From: Sweltsa coloradensis | Lineage: Eukaryota; Arthropoda; Insecta; Plecoptera; Chloroperlidae | Direction of reading: 5' to 3' | Assembly (NCBI GenBank): GCA_024449915.1 | Contig: JAMZAV010001459.1 | Span: 86,444-150,443, forward strand | DNA: 64,000 nucleotides | Shown here: positions 32,020-43,143 of the stretch, piece after piece | Numbering within the stretch: position 1 is the first letter of the stretch | Layout of the letters: each line of letters begins with the position of its first letter | Program-made: the position numbers and the translations under genes | Notes under the pieces: model-generated | The model's input: only the letters and a program-made list of their open reading frames with translations | Told to the model about the DNA's origin: nothing | The model's database searches: none

Positions 32020-32075
32020 CAACAAAAAACTCGGACACTCAACAAACTCAATTTATTGTCTTTCAATATCACAGG
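32020..32075 (+). mobile_element. LINE-B 3' UTR fragment ending at CACAGG
   Basis: CAATTTATTGTC and TTTCAATATCACAGG abut a family A head exactly where the B hairpin should start. Confidence 0.7.
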
Positions 32076-32448
32076 CCCCGTCTGGGCCCGGGGTAGAATT
32101 GGCCCAGAGCATGGCTCTGCTAATCGTAAAAGGCGATTCAAGAGAAAAAGTCCACCTCGCAAACATCAGCTAGTATGTGGGGTGTATCTTTCTCCCCGAA
32201 CCTAGAGGCGAGCTTTGGCAATCGTCGTCGGGGACCTTGCCCCCTTCCCTTGACGACCCCCTGGCGACGATGACAATGACACAACGAACGATGACAAAGA
32301 CGATGACGACCGCGACGTGAGAACCCCCCTTCCTCCCCTACCCGTGGCTGGTTCTGACCAGCATGGGCCCCTCCCCCACCCCCCTTAGGCTAGAGTGGTG
32401 CATTATGACCTAACGGTTGACGCGTCCTTAATTTAAATAAACCATAAA
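32076..32448 (+). mobile_element. Family A retroposon, full length
   Basis: Complete copy. The tail reads CTTAATTTAAATAAACC. Confidence 0.85.
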
Positions 32449-32449
32449 A

Positions 32450-32520
32450 CTTAGGCTAGAGTGGTGAGTGGTGCATTATGACCAAACGGTTGACGCGCCT
32501 TAGTCTCTCACGTCGTCGTA
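32450..32520 (+). mobile_element. Chimeric family A/LINE-B tail
   Basis: It starts A-like (TTAGGCTAGAGTGGTGAGTG) and passes the shared hairpin (GACCAAACGGTTGACGCGCC). It ends B-like (TTAGTCTCTCACGTCGTCG). This is the reverse of the switch at 14795-15082. Confidence 0.7.
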
Positions 32521-32790
32521 TGTTCTAACATTCGTTTCGGTAAACCATCACTTCATGTTCTACATCGTGCGGTAACCCAGCACTTCATGTTTAACAATCG
32601 TGCGGTAACCCATTCACTTCATGTTCTAAACATCGTGCGGTAACCCATGCACTTCATGTTCTAACATCGTGCACTAACCCATCACTCATGTTCTAACATC
32701 GTGCGCTAACCCGCACTTCATGTTCTAACATCGTGCGCTAACCCATGCACTTCATGTTCTAACATCGTGCACTAACCCAGCACTCATAGC
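32521..32790 (+). repeat. Minisatellite, ~35-bp unit, about 8 copies
   Basis: The unit is ACTTCATGTTCTAACATCG plus TGCGCTAACCCATGC, with G/C and A/G variants (GTGCGGTAACCC, GTGCACTAACCC). It starts exactly after the chimeric tail. Confidence 0.85.
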
Positions 32791-33027
32791 CCAAGGCAAA
32801 CCACAACGTTCAGTCCATCGCCGGCCTTGATTCCCGACAAACGATTACAGTTTCCTACGATTGTAATTAAATTGGGTTTGCATGTTGATATTATAACGAC
32901 CGCGTCTGCTCTGATAGCTTCGTGCGTCACAATGAAGTCTTACATAGGCGGGCTCTGTCGGTCCCTTCATTAAAACATAATGAACAGCAACTGGCTGGTT
33001 TTATTCGCTTAGTTCTGAGTGTTTTAG

Positions 33028-33254
33028 AATGTAATTCGCATTATATACATTTCCATTATTTATTTATATTTACATTTAAATAAATAATCACCATCATTTA
33101 TCATCACCATCATTTTCTTTTCTTGTATATACACTTGGAAAGCAATATAATTATCAAACACACCATTACCTTGACATTTCATCAACTTTCAATATCGCAT
33201 GCGGCGCTATATGACCTAACCGGTTGAAGCGCCCTAGTCTCTCACGTTGTTGTC
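33028..33254 (+). mobile_element. LINE-B 3' tail
   Basis: ATATCGCATGCGGCGCTATA, TGACCTAACCGGTTGAAGCG, CCCTAGTCTCTCACG. The outer stem is intact. Confidence 0.8.
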
Positions 33255-33369
33255 GCAATGTCGCGAAATCAGTTTTTGTGTTAGTAGGAATTAGCAAACG
33301 GTGTCTTTGGAGCCGTTCTAGCAACTAGGCACAAAATAAATTCAAAGTTGTTCTGCATTGGCATCGTTT

Positions 33370-33562
33370 ATTTGGTTTATTTGGAATAAGGGCGCGTCAA
33401 CCATTAGGTCATAATGCGCCACTCTAGCCTAGGGGGTATGGGAGGAGGGGTCAATGCTGGTCAGAACCAGCCACGGGTAGGGGGAGGAAAGAGGGGTTCT
33501 CACGTCGCGGTCGTCATCGTCTTTGTCATCGTTCTTGGTTTCATTGTGGTTCATTGTTCATC
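33370..33562 (-). repeat. Family A, 5'-truncated; the only minus-strand copy
   Basis: Read on the minus strand: body (GATGACGACCGCGACGTGAG), GTGGCTGGTTCTGACCAGCA, tail GGCGCATTATGACC and CCAAATAAACCAAATAAA. Confidence 0.85.
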
Positions 33563-33737
33563 GCTCTGTCCATACCACTGACAGCTATATTTCCTATTAA
33601 AAATATATTTCTTAGGTTGGTTATCGCTCACTCGTCGATTGCGTCGGGGCCTACAGGATTGGGTTGGTCGCTTTGGTTCACTGCCCCCCACTGAAAATCA
33701 GTAATATGACTGAGTCGGTAGACTCAAAATATATATT

Positions 33738-34122
33738 CCCCCGTCTGGGCCCGGGTTTGAATTGGCCCAGAGCATGGCTCTACTAATCGTAAAAGGCGAT
33801 TCAAGAGAAAAAGTCCACCTCGCAAACATCAGCTAAAAAATAGCGGAGTATTTTACTCCCCGAAACTAGAGGCGAACTCTGGAAATCGTCGTCGGCGACC
33901 TTGCCCCCTTCCCTTGACGACCCCCGCGACGATGACAATGACACAACGAATGATAACAAAGACGATGACGACCGCGACGTGAGAAACCCCCCTTCCTCCC
34001 CTTACCCGTGGCGGGTTCTGACCAGCATGGGCCCCTCCTCCCCCCCCCCCCCCTTAGGCTAGAGTGGTGCATTATGACCTAAGGGTTTGACGCGTCCTTA
34101 ACCCAAAAATAAACCAAAAAAA
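33738..34122 (+). mobile_element. Family A retroposon with imperfect 14-bp TSD
   Basis: Complete copy. TCAAAATATATATT (33724-33737) and TCAAAATGTATAAT (34123-34136) agree at 12 of 14 positions. Confidence 0.8.
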
Positions 34123-34206
34123 TCAAAATGTATAATATATATATATAAATATATATATATAATATATTTATTTTAGATTATATCCATGTCTCTTGTTCTA
34201 GTATTT

Positions 34207-34518
34207 ACCCCCCGTCTGGGCCGGGGGTCACGGTTCTGTTAATCGTAAAAGGCGAGGAAAGAGATAAAGTCCATATCGCAAACATCAGTTAGCATGTAAG
34301 GGACATGCCCGAAACTAGAGGCGAGCTCTGGCAATCGTTGTCGAGGACCTTGTCCCCTTCCCTTTGACGACCTTCCCAACGACGACACCGCGGACGATGA
34401 CAAAGACGATGACGACCACGACGTGAGAACCCCCCTTTCCTCCCCACCCCGTGCTGGTTCTCCTATATCCTCTAGGATGGAGTAGTGCATTGTGACCTAA
34501 CGGTTGACGCGCCCTTGA
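34207..34518 (+). repeat. Family A variant with internal head deletion
   Basis: The head jumps from CCGGGGGTCA to CGGTTCTGTTAATCG, removing the first two hairpins. Body and tail are present. Confidence 0.7.
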
Positions 34519-34609
34519 AGTTAATCAACGAATAATGAATCAATCAAACTCTCCTGATAGTAAAGCAAAAGTAATACTTTATACCCATCTACCATTTCGA
34601 GGTTTAACA

Positions 34610-34863
34610 TACTTGATAAATTTAACATTCAAATTTATTTCTTTACCAAATTTTATTCACATCAAAAACTGTCATTTGTTATTTTAAAATAATCTTATTT
34701 TTTTTGCTACTATCATCATCTCATCATTTTGTTTTCTTTAATGAACTTTGAAAACAATAATCATCATCAAACACACAACAAACTCATTTCATTAACTTTC
34801 AATATACAGGCGGCTCTGTATGCCCTATCCGGTTGAAGCGCCCTAGCTTCTCGCGTCGTCGTC
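34610..34863 (+). mobile_element. LINE-B 3' tail
   Basis: TTCAATATACAGGCGGCTCTG, CCGGTTGAAGCGCCC, TCGCGTCGTCGTC. Confidence 0.75.
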
Positions 34864-35227
34864 AATGTCAGCTTTATATGGGTGACTACGTCCACTCTGT
34901 GACGTCCACCTCTAACGGGACCATCTCGTGTCCTAGTTGTTGTTGTAGTTTTTAAAGTTTGTATAATGAAAACGGAGAAAGTGTGGGCCCCACGTCATCG
35001 CCTCATTCCCTCCACCAAACAAATTCCGGGAACTTTTCCCCCGTGGTTTCACCCGGGTCGAAAGGGAACTAAAAGTTTTTTTTTTTTTTTTTTTTCCCCG
35101 GTGTTCATAAAACCCAATGTCTTAAAAGTGCCAAAACCCCAAAGTTGTGCCGAAAAATTAAAATTTTTATGTTGTGACCCACTTAAATTAAAAATTTAAA
35201 TTCCCCCCTCGTCCCCTCTCATAAAGA
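34864..35227. other. No recognisable feature
   Basis: A 77-codon open frame (34966-35199) runs through a T20 run and has no recognised domain. Confidence 0.3.
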
Positions 35228-35540
35228 AAAGGGGGTTTTTTAGACTTCGTATAGGCACACACGCCTGAACCCGGGATATCTCTTAAACCGAGAAAAGGTT
35301 ATTCCCCATATTTGACACAAGTGATGTCCCTTTTAAACCCGTACCAATCTGCAAAAGTCCCAAAATAGATGCCTTGCGCACGCAATTTATCTCCCCCTTT
35401 CGAAGAACTTTTAATTGATAACGGCGACAAACTTTCCAAATTTCTCATCCCAAATAATCTATTTAACAAACCAAAAAAAAAGGGGGGCAAAAAAGGCCCA
35501 CAGTGACAGTAAATTTTTAGGATCTAAAGTGTCTTAAAGA

Positions 35541-36855
35541 GTTAATGTTCAAGAATTGAGGAGCGAGTTAAAAAAAAGAGGTGAAGAAAGGAACGGAAAT
35601 AAAAATGCGTTACTAGAAAGAATGAAAAATATCCTGATCGCGGAAGGGGAGGATGTAGAAAAGTTTATGTTTGAAGTGCGAAAAAACGAGTGTAGGTCTG
35701 GGCCCTAGGAATGGAAGCAAGAAGTGTGCGGTAGGGGAAAAAGTAGCAAAAGCGAATGATGGTGAAAATTGAAATGGCAAAAGAAATTAGTGAATGAAAT
35801 GGAAATACGGCTAAAAATCAGGAGGAAAAATAACAATGTACTAATCGCTGAGATAAATGTTTTAAAAGAAGAAAAGATACGACTTCGAGATGCAGAAGAA
35901 TGTAAGCAGGTTAGTCCACCTGCAGTCCAACAGAGGGCGGAATGTGAGGGGCGGGGAGAACCAAGGCAGCATTCCGACCAACAGAGGGCGGGGCAAGAAG
36001 CGATGCGGGGTGTAACGGCAGCTGAAAGAGAAATATCAACCAAGGGGAAATAAATACCTATGCGAAGACACTGATGAAACCAAAAGGAAAATAAAATAGT
36101 AATTAAACCAAAGTTGAAAACGTCCGGGAACAAAACACAATAGATGATATTAAGTCCAAGATCGACCCTTTTTACATGGGTTTTAAAAGTGTCAGCCTTC
36201 AATTCTTATTGCTAATGGTGGAGTCATCCTAAGCTGTAATGACAGAAAGGGTTATGGGAATGAAGTGATAAAATCTATGAATGGAGCAATGGGGAAACGT
36301 ATGAAAGTAATGAATGTGCAAAAAGTGGACCCAAAGCTTATAATAGTTGGCAGGGCTCGATGAAGGCCAAAAACAGATGACGAAATTTTTGACTTACTTG
36401 TCAAAAAAAATCGCTCAATAAAGAGAACAGAATGGGTTTTAAAATAAAAATTGTTTTTTAGAAAGAAACAAGCGAGGAACAATATTTTTAATGAATATTA
36501 TTTTTGAAGTGGATCCCTCAACTCGGGAAACTATAATGGCAAGACCATGCAATATATATAGGATGGCATAGGTTTTGCAGTGTTCGACTATATCCATGTC
36601 ACACAATGCTACCAGTGTAATGGATATGGTCATGTTGCCAAAGAATGCCGAAAAAAGTCGAGCATGTTCTTACTGGGGGAGAGGTCATCACGTCAGTGAA
36701 TGCCGAGAGGAAGAACAGTGCTGTATCAACTGTTACAATACGAACAATAAATTTAATCTATTTTGGTGATCAGAAACTTGATGACAGACACCAAGCCGGT
36801 GATAAAGAATGTCCATGTTACAAAAAAATAATAAATAATATCAAAAAAAGGTGAA
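35541..36855 (+). pseudogene. LINE-G ORF1 (SAP-like domain, coiled coil, CCHC zinc knuckles)
   Basis: The first readable segment (35541-35645) is VQELRSELKKRGEERNGNKN followed by ALLERMKNIL. This matches the helix-extended loop-helix pattern of SAP DNA-binding domains. A charged, coiled-coil-like region follows (35769-36053; KKLVNEMEIRLKIRRKNN). Further on is a typical retroelement nucleic-acid chaperone region: VDPKLIIVG, EVDPSTRETIMARP, then zinc knuckles CYQCNGYGHVAKEC (36607-36649), CSYWGRGHHVSEC (36661-36703) and CCINC (36719-36733), ending at ECPCYKK. The second knuckle has tryptophan where a cysteine is expected. At least five frameshifts or stops break the frame. The product would bind element RNA in the cytoplasmic RNP. 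Confidence 0.7.
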
Positions 36856-36899
36856 CTATGTAGGGTCTGAATACCCAATCTTTGGCCTACTGCTGCAAA

Positions 36900-39790
36900 T
36901 ACGAGTCTACTTTATACAAATATAAGAGGTTTAATACAAAATAAAGATGAACTAAGTGAATTAATGTATGAACGTAGCCCCGTCGACGTATGTGTATCGG
37001 AAACACATGTGAATCTGATGTTGAACCTCTTGAGACAGACATAAGTGGGTACTCTAATGTGCACTGTGTAACATCAAATAAAAGAATGGTGGTGTCACCA
37101 TTTATGTGCGGAATGAACTTAAATATAAAATAATAAAAAATACGTCGTTTGAATTGAACTACTGTATCTACTAGTAAAGATTGAAAGTAAGAAACCGTGT
37201 GTTCAAAACTTATATGTGTCTGTGATATACCACTCGCCGAGTGCATCAGACAAGTATTTTTTAAACTTCCCTTTGAGGATTATTCAAGTGAACTATGTGC
37301 AATGAAAGGTAGGCCTAGAATTTTAATAACAGGAGTTTTTAATATAGATATGCTAAAGAACAGTACGCAAAGTCGCAACCTGCAAAATATAATAACAATG
37401 AATGGACTTAACCTATGTTAAAAAGAGCCTACACGTGTTACACAAACAAGTAAAACATTAATTGACCCGATAATCTCAAATGATTTTGAATTAAAAGTAA
37501 AAAACGTTATCCATTAATATATCTGATCATGTTGTACTGAAAGTACCCCTTACCCTTCAGAAAAGTACAAGTGAAAATATAGCTATTGGTAAGAGAAACT
37601 ACAAGAGGATAAACTTTGGAGAATTCAATAAACATTTAAATTAGTGTAGACTGGAAATTTTGTGCAAGTGATGTTAATGTTATAAGCGAACGATTTGTAA
37701 AAAATTTAGTCGATACTCTTGATATATATGCTCCAAAAAGAGATTGTACACGTCTGTTAAGAGTGCTGCTAACCCAGGGTTTTTAGTGAATCCTGAAAAT
37801 TCCCAAAATGATCGTGATGTCATTATAAAAAGGGCTAAACTAACCAAAAACAGAAGAAGATTGGGATCATTATAAAAGACGGGGAAATGTATTCACGAAA
37901 AAAAAAAAGAGGGATGAAAAAACGAAATATTATGAAAAAAATTTTTGAGATAATAACATAATTCAAAAGAGATGTGGGGAAAACTTAAAAACACTGTTGA
38001 AGGGTAAAAATAATATAATGCGTACGGGTAAAATCAAATTTGGTAATAAAGGAAAAGCATAAATATGGCAACTAGTTTAATCAGTATTTGTTCAGATATA
38101 GAGGAAATAGTAAAGGGTATTCCAATGAAACAAATTGACATTAACGATATGCCCCAACAAAGCTGATTGTGATATGCAACATTTAGACAAATTACTATTA
38201 GTGAATTAAAGGAAATTGTAATGGGGTTAAGTAACAAAAAGGTACTGAGAAAAGGAATCTTTACAGAAATATTGAAAAACACATTTGACACAAAAGGTTT
38301 TGGGCCTTATTAAAAATAATAACTCATCGTTAGGTCTGGTAAGTTTTCCGGAGAAATGGAAAACTTCCACATTTGCCGATCCCTAAATCAGATACTCTTC
38401 AGTGCCATGAAATTCCGCCAATAATGTTCTCCCAATTTATGAAAAAGTTTAGAATTATTGTCATAAACAAGTCTGCAATTTTAATAATAATAACTTATTT
38501 TATAGTAACCAATCAGGCTTTTTGTAGACCACTCGTGTGAAATGGCTCTACAGTTGGCTATCAATAAATGGTTGAAGATAGAGATATAAAAAAATCAAAT
38601 TTTTATAATTTTAGACTTTAAGAGAGCTTTCGAAACAATAGATAGAGAATATTATTGAAAAAATAGAAACATTATGGATGACTGTATTACTCGGGATGGT
38701 TTACTAGCTACTTAGAGAGAGAACACAGAAGACTGTTTTTGATGGAGTCTGTTCAGAGTTAATTATGAACAAGTTTGGAGTACCGCAAGGGTCAGTTCTT
38801 GGCCCATTGCTATTCATTATCTACATTAATGATATACACGTATGTATTCAAAGAGGGTTTATTAACTTATTTGCTGATGATACTTTATATCGTTCTCTGA
38901 TACCGACTTGGAACTTATAATTCAGATAATCAATCAAGAACTGAAAAAGATTGTACAAATGGCTAGTCAGAAAAAAAAATTGAAACTAAATGCATCTAAA
39001 TCAAAATGTATGTTAAAAAAAGGTTCAAAATCGAAAGAGAATAATGTACCCATCGCCCGCATGAAGATATTGTCATAAATAATGAGAAACTGGAAATGGT
39101 TAACGAAAATTTAAAAACTTGGGATGTATTTTAGATGATCGACTTAGTTTTGCAAGCATGTAATATTCAAAATAAAAAAGTAAAAAAATTTGGCTTCCTC
39201 TCAAGATGTTCAAAAATCTTTCGCCCTGGTCCAAAAGAATTAGTGTATAAACATAATTTGCCACATTTCCATATTGTAGTACTATTATGTTTGGAATGAC
39301 AGAAAGGATAATGTCACTGCAATGCTACAACAAAGCATGAGGTAGTTCTAAATGTGGTAAAGATACTAGATTTCAAAAAGTGTGAGGGCCCGCTGGCTAA
39401 CTGTGCGTCAAAAAATTAAACTACAATTGTCATATTTTTATTATAAATGAAAAATAACTTTCTCCCTGCTTATTTGGCAGTTTACAACCCAAATAAGAAA
39501 AAAATGTGCATAGTCATTTCCCCAAGAAACAATGATGATTTAAATTTCAGGAGAGTAAAAAACACAGCCACACAAGACTCTATTAGTGCAGGATGATTGC
39601 ATTTTAAAATCCCCCAAAGGAATAGGCAGCAGAAAACTTTAAATATTTTAAAATAAAATGTAGACAATATGTTATTAACCATGACATAACTAGATTTTAA
39701 AATTAAATATAATTGACATTTCACCATTTTATTAAATTTTTAATAATATTTATCTTATGAAATCTGTAAATGTAACTTGTAATAGCGTTG
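36900..39790 (+). pseudogene. LINE-G ORF2 (apurinic-like endonuclease + reverse transcriptase)
   Basis: Endonuclease motifs appear in order: LLYTNIRGLIQNK (36903-36941), VDVCVSETH (36979-37008), VTIYVRNELKYK, VIYHSPSASDK, GVFNIDML (37332-37356) and ISDHVV near 37520. In functional endonucleases the GDFN motif carries a catalytic aspartate; here it is valine. The reverse transcriptase shows motif A (LDFKRAFETIDRE, about 38610-38648), motif B ([13 protein letters not shown], about 38778-38816) and the catalytic FADDT (about 38868-38885). Many stops and frameshifts lie between these. The protein would nick target DNA and prime reverse transcription there. No RNase H follows. Confidence 0.8.
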
Positions 39791-39962
39791 AGCTAAATAA
39801 ATACATTATTATTATTATTATTTTAATTAACTTCATACACATTTTTTTAAAATTACTTTAATTTTTTTTCCCATACAATAACTTTTGTTTTGCTAGATTT
39901 TTCGTCATCATTATTTCTTTTGTTACTTATACAAAACTCTTAAATAAAAATAAAAAAAAAAC

Positions 39963-39968
39963 ATCATC

Positions 39969-40010
<42 letters not shown>

Positions 40011-40031
40011 TAAAAAATAATAATAATAATA

Positions 40032-40065
<34 letters not shown>

Positions 40066-40112
40066 GCATTAAAAGTAAAATAATAATAATAATATAAAAT
40101 AATTAATAATAA
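39963..40112 (+). repeat. (TAA)n microsatellite inside a LINE-B 3' UTR
   Basis: It replaces the usual TTAGAAAACAATATAATC segment. The unit probably expanded from ATAATAATC in that segment. Confidence 0.85.
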
Positions 40113-40251
40113 TCAAACCCACCATTAACTCATCTAGTCAATTGTCATAAACACAGGCGGCGCAATATGACCAAACCCGGGTTGAAGCGCCCTAGTTTCT
40201 CACGTCGTCGTCGAGTTGTCTGTGTAGAAGGGCTACATAATTTTAATAGTA

Positions 40252-40606
40252 ACCCCGTCTGGGCCCGGGGTAGAATTGGCCCAGAGCATGGCTCTACTAA
40301 TCGTGCAAGCCGATTCAAGAGAAAAAGTCTGCCTCGCAAACATCAGCTAGTAAGAGAGGAGTATATGTTACTCCCCGAAACTAGAGGCGAGCTCTGGCAA
40401 TCGTCGTCGGGGACATCTCTCCTTTCCCTAGACGACCTCCCAGAGGACGATGACAATGACAATGACGACCGCGAAGTGAGAACCCCCTTTCCTCCCCGTA
40501 CCTGTGGGTGGTTCTGACCAACGTGGGTCCCTTTTCCCCATATACCCTAAGCTAGAGAGGCGCAATATTACCTAACGGTTGACGCGTCCCCAGTCCAAAT
40601 AAACGA
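40252..40606 (+). mobile_element. Family A retroposon
   Basis: Nearly complete, with a shortened (GAC/GAT) body. The tail reads GGCGCAATATTACCTAACGG, a B-like stem sequence, followed by GACGCGTCCCCAGTCC. Confidence 0.8.
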
Positions 40607-40789
40607 ATGTAGAGAACCTCAACTGAAGAGGAGGCAAGTTTCTTAAAATCCTACAAAAATAACTTTAAAATTGTATTCTTAAACATCGAAGTTCCCCCAA
40701 CTTCACACACGTCATAGATAATGGTTATTTAATAGTGTTTGGTAATCGTCGCTCGTCCATCGTGTATAGCCTGACGTCACGAACCAGCC

Positions 40790-40855
40790 TCTCTCTCTCT
40801 CTCTCTCTGTCTGCACAGTGTGGGTGTCTCGCTCTTCTTCTTAGAACCCAGAGGA

Positions 40856-40900
<45 letters not shown>

Positions 40901-40945
40901 CAGTGTGGGTGTCTCGCTCTTCTTCTTAGAACCAAGAGGAAACTC
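40790..40945 (+). repeat. (CT)n microsatellite with duplicated flank
   Basis: The flank GCACAGTGTGGGTGTCTCG and CTCTTCTTCTTAGAACC occurs twice, each time preceded by a CT run of different length. Confidence 0.85.
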
Positions 40946-41107
40946 CGAGGCCGCCTAAAGCGATCATGTTTCATGTGTTTAGAAGTCGATACCTGTGATT
41001 ACTTGTATTAATAATATTAATTATTACATGTAAAAAACTCAAATTGTTTTGGAACGGAATATGTTTCTTTTTACCATGTATTTGTTCTTATGCTTGCATG
41101 TGCATTA

Positions 41108-41165
41108 TAAGTGGGTGCATTATAACCTAACGGTTGACGCGTCCTTCCATCCATCCAAATAACCC
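41108..41165 (+). repeat. Family A tail fragment
   Basis: GGGTGCATTATAACCTAACGG, TTGACGCGTCC, then a TCCATCCATCC expansion and AAATAACCC. Confidence 0.6.
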
Positions 41166-41996
41166 AACAATCTAAGGGTTCTATCATAGAGTTTACCCCG
41201 TCTGGGCCCGGGGTAGAATTGGCCCAGAGCATGGCTCTGCTATCGTAAAAGGCGATTCAAGAGAAAAAGTCCACCTCGCAAACATCAGTAAGACTAAGAG
41301 CGGAGTATCAAACTCCCCGAAACTAGAGGCGAGCTCTGGCAATCGTCGTCGGGGACCTTGCCCCCTTCCATTGACGACCCCCGGCGACGATGACAATGAC
41401 ACAACGAACGATGACAAAGACGATGACGACCGCGACGTGAGAAACCCCCCTTTCCCCCCCTTACCCGTGGCTGGTTCTGACCAGATGGGCCCCCCCTCCC
41501 CCCCCCCCCCCCCTAGGCTAGAGCGGTGCATTATGACCTAACGGTTGGGCGCGTCCTTTAAACCAAATAAACTAAAACTATCATAGAGTTTTGCTGGATA
41601 CCTGGACACGTGGGCATAGAGGGAAATGAACACGCTGATAGGGCTGCTTTAAAGGAATTGTTCCCAGCGTCGCGACGTCGATTTCAATCTAGTTCCCTTT
41701 CCAGATGTCAAGAGTGGATTCAAGCAACGATTGTTGGATTTGCGACAAGCATCTTGGGATGTGGTGCAAAATAAACTACATAGTGTGATTATCATCGTCA
41801 TATCATCGTATCTATAAACTTCGAAAACAATATAATAAACTATCAAACAACACCGACGTCCTCTAGGCTAGAGCGCTAACGGTTGACGCGCCCTTAATCC
41901 AGAGAAACCCAAATATGTATTACCTGACAATATCACAGGCTGCTTAATATGACCATACGTACCCGGTTGAAGAAACGTAGATTCTCAAGTCGTTTG
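41150..41996 (+). mobile_element. LINE-B fragment with internal deletion, interrupted by family A
   Basis: RNase H sequence (GGACACGTGGGCATAGAGGG, about 41592-41783) jumps to the 3' UTR (TATCATCGTCAT, AAACAATATAATAAAC). It is then broken by an A tail (about 41862-41912) and ends in a B tail (ATCACAGGCTGCTTAATATG, CCCGGTTGAAGAAACG). Confidence 0.7.
41195..41577 (+). mobile_element. Full-length family A retroposon with perfect 14-bp TSD
   Basis: CTATCATAGAGTTT occurs at 41181-41194 and 41578-41591. The target is the RNase H region of a LINE-B copy, whose uninterrupted form can be read at 54160. This defines the element ends as ACCCCGTCTGGG and CCAAATAAACTAAAA and fits target-primed insertion. 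Confidence 0.95.
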
Positions 41997-42491
41997 TTTT
42001 ATGTACGCTAAGTTGCTTTCCTCATGCATAATTTTGGCACCTGATCAAATTATGCCCCCCCCCCAGCCTTCTTATTAGGATAACCGAATCAAGTTCTCAC
42101 CAGACTTAAGTTGTTCGGGGAAAACACAAGATAAACAACACAGACCCGTCTTGATCCTCTGTTCCTAGATTCGCGATATTTATATAATCACTTTCACAAT
42201 CTGCGGAGTTTATGGCGTGGTTTTCCTGCAGCGCTTCGCATCGTGACGTGAACGAGCGGCCTTGGCAGCTCAGCCTGAGACGGAGGCGGACTTTGAAGAC
42301 CGAGCATTTCTGTCCACACTCTCTCGGGTATACGCACGATAATGCCAGAGACTTTCAAGCTTATGTGAATAATAACGGGATAAATAACGAATAGAAGAAA
42401 TAAATGCTATGCCTAATCGATGAAACGTGATATAAACGTGGAAAAATGTATTCTAGGGGTTATATCGTAGAGTTACGATCGTAGTCGTCTA
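41997..42491. other. Non-repetitive stretch with a weak exon-like region
   Basis: At 42225-42320 an acceptor-like TTTTCCTGCAG precedes the frame DVNERPWQLSLRRRR...EHFC. This resembles the start of a trypsin-family protease domain. The IVGG start is absent (IV occurs in another frame) and the sequence beyond HFC diverges. Confidence 0.3.
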
Positions 42492-42639
42492 TATCATTTT
42501 CATGTTTATTATTTTAATTTATTAACTTAGAAAACAATCTATCCATCAATCCCACTATTAACTCATTTAATTTATCAATATCACAGGTGGGGCAACATGA
42601 CCAAATCGGTTGAAGCGCCCTAGTTTCTCACGTCGTCGT
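42492..42639 (+). mobile_element. LINE-B 3' tail
   Basis: AACTTAGAAAACAATCTATCC, ATCACAGGTGGGGCAACATG, ATCGGTTGAAGCGCCC, TCACGTCGTCG. Confidence 0.8.
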
Positions 42640-43143
42640 GATATATCAGCAAAGAGACCAAACCGAAAAAAAGAAAGATACAAATGGCTCAACTTCGTGA
42701 AGAGGTGATATCTAAAAGTGTGCCAATCTTATTATTTTGAACAAAATTAATACATTGTTAATTTGTGTAATCCACAAATAAATATAACGTGTACATATTA
42801 TACAACAATTAGTACAATAAAAAAATATTTAAAAAATCTATATTCTACACTTCCAAGTTTTAAATAGCAAAATTAAGTAAAAAATCATACATGACGATTG
42901 CAAATTCATCAACCAAGCTTTTAATTTTTATTGAATTGAGATAATTTTGCTATTTTCACCTCGAAAAGTTTAAATAGATTGATTTACAATATTTTGTATT
43001 TGTATTTCTTTCTTCCCCTGCTAGTGACAATTTGTCGGTGGCAGGTTTTTTTTCTTTATTTCCCTCACGATTTCTTCTTCTATTCTTCCTGGTTACTAGT
43101 TTTCCCCTCCTTCCTTTTGGTTACCTTCCATCCTTTTACGATT
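42640..43143. other. AT-rich stretch, no gene seen
   Basis: No family A or B sequence and no convincing exon. An open frame starting at 42979 reads into the next A copy. Confidence 0.4.

Larger units (their letters stand above)
35480..39829 (+). mobile_element. LINE-G: non-LTR retrotransposon with SAP/CCHC ORF1 and EN-RT ORF2
   Basis: About 4.35 kb. The order is ORF1 (SAP-like region, coiled coil, zinc knuckles), an endonuclease, a reverse transcriptase and a short 3' UTR ending in GAGCTAAATAAATACATTATT and an (ATT)n tail. No RNase H was recognised, so it differs from LINE-B. It resembles CR1/Jockey-like elements. All frames are broken. Confidence 0.8.
35228..40212 (+). mobile_element. LINE-B 3' part interrupted by LINE-G
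   Basis: The left part (35228-35476) is the end of ORF2 (TAGACTTCGTATAGGCACAC, GATGCCTTGCGCACGCAAT, GCGACAAACTTTCC) up to AATCTATTTAACAAA. The right part (about 39830-40212) continues with AATTAACTTCATACACATTT, ACTTTTGTTTTGCTAG and the terminal hairpin with CACGTCGTCGTCG. The insertion of LINE-G explains the gap. Confidence 0.75.

Noticed and set aside
35705..36202. 165-codon minus-strand open frame
   Set aside because: It is the antisense of LINE-G ORF1, whose sense strand carries recognisable domains.
40735..41011. Open frames encoding SLSLSL or REREREREK
   Set aside because: They are translations of the (CT)n microsatellite and its duplicated flank.
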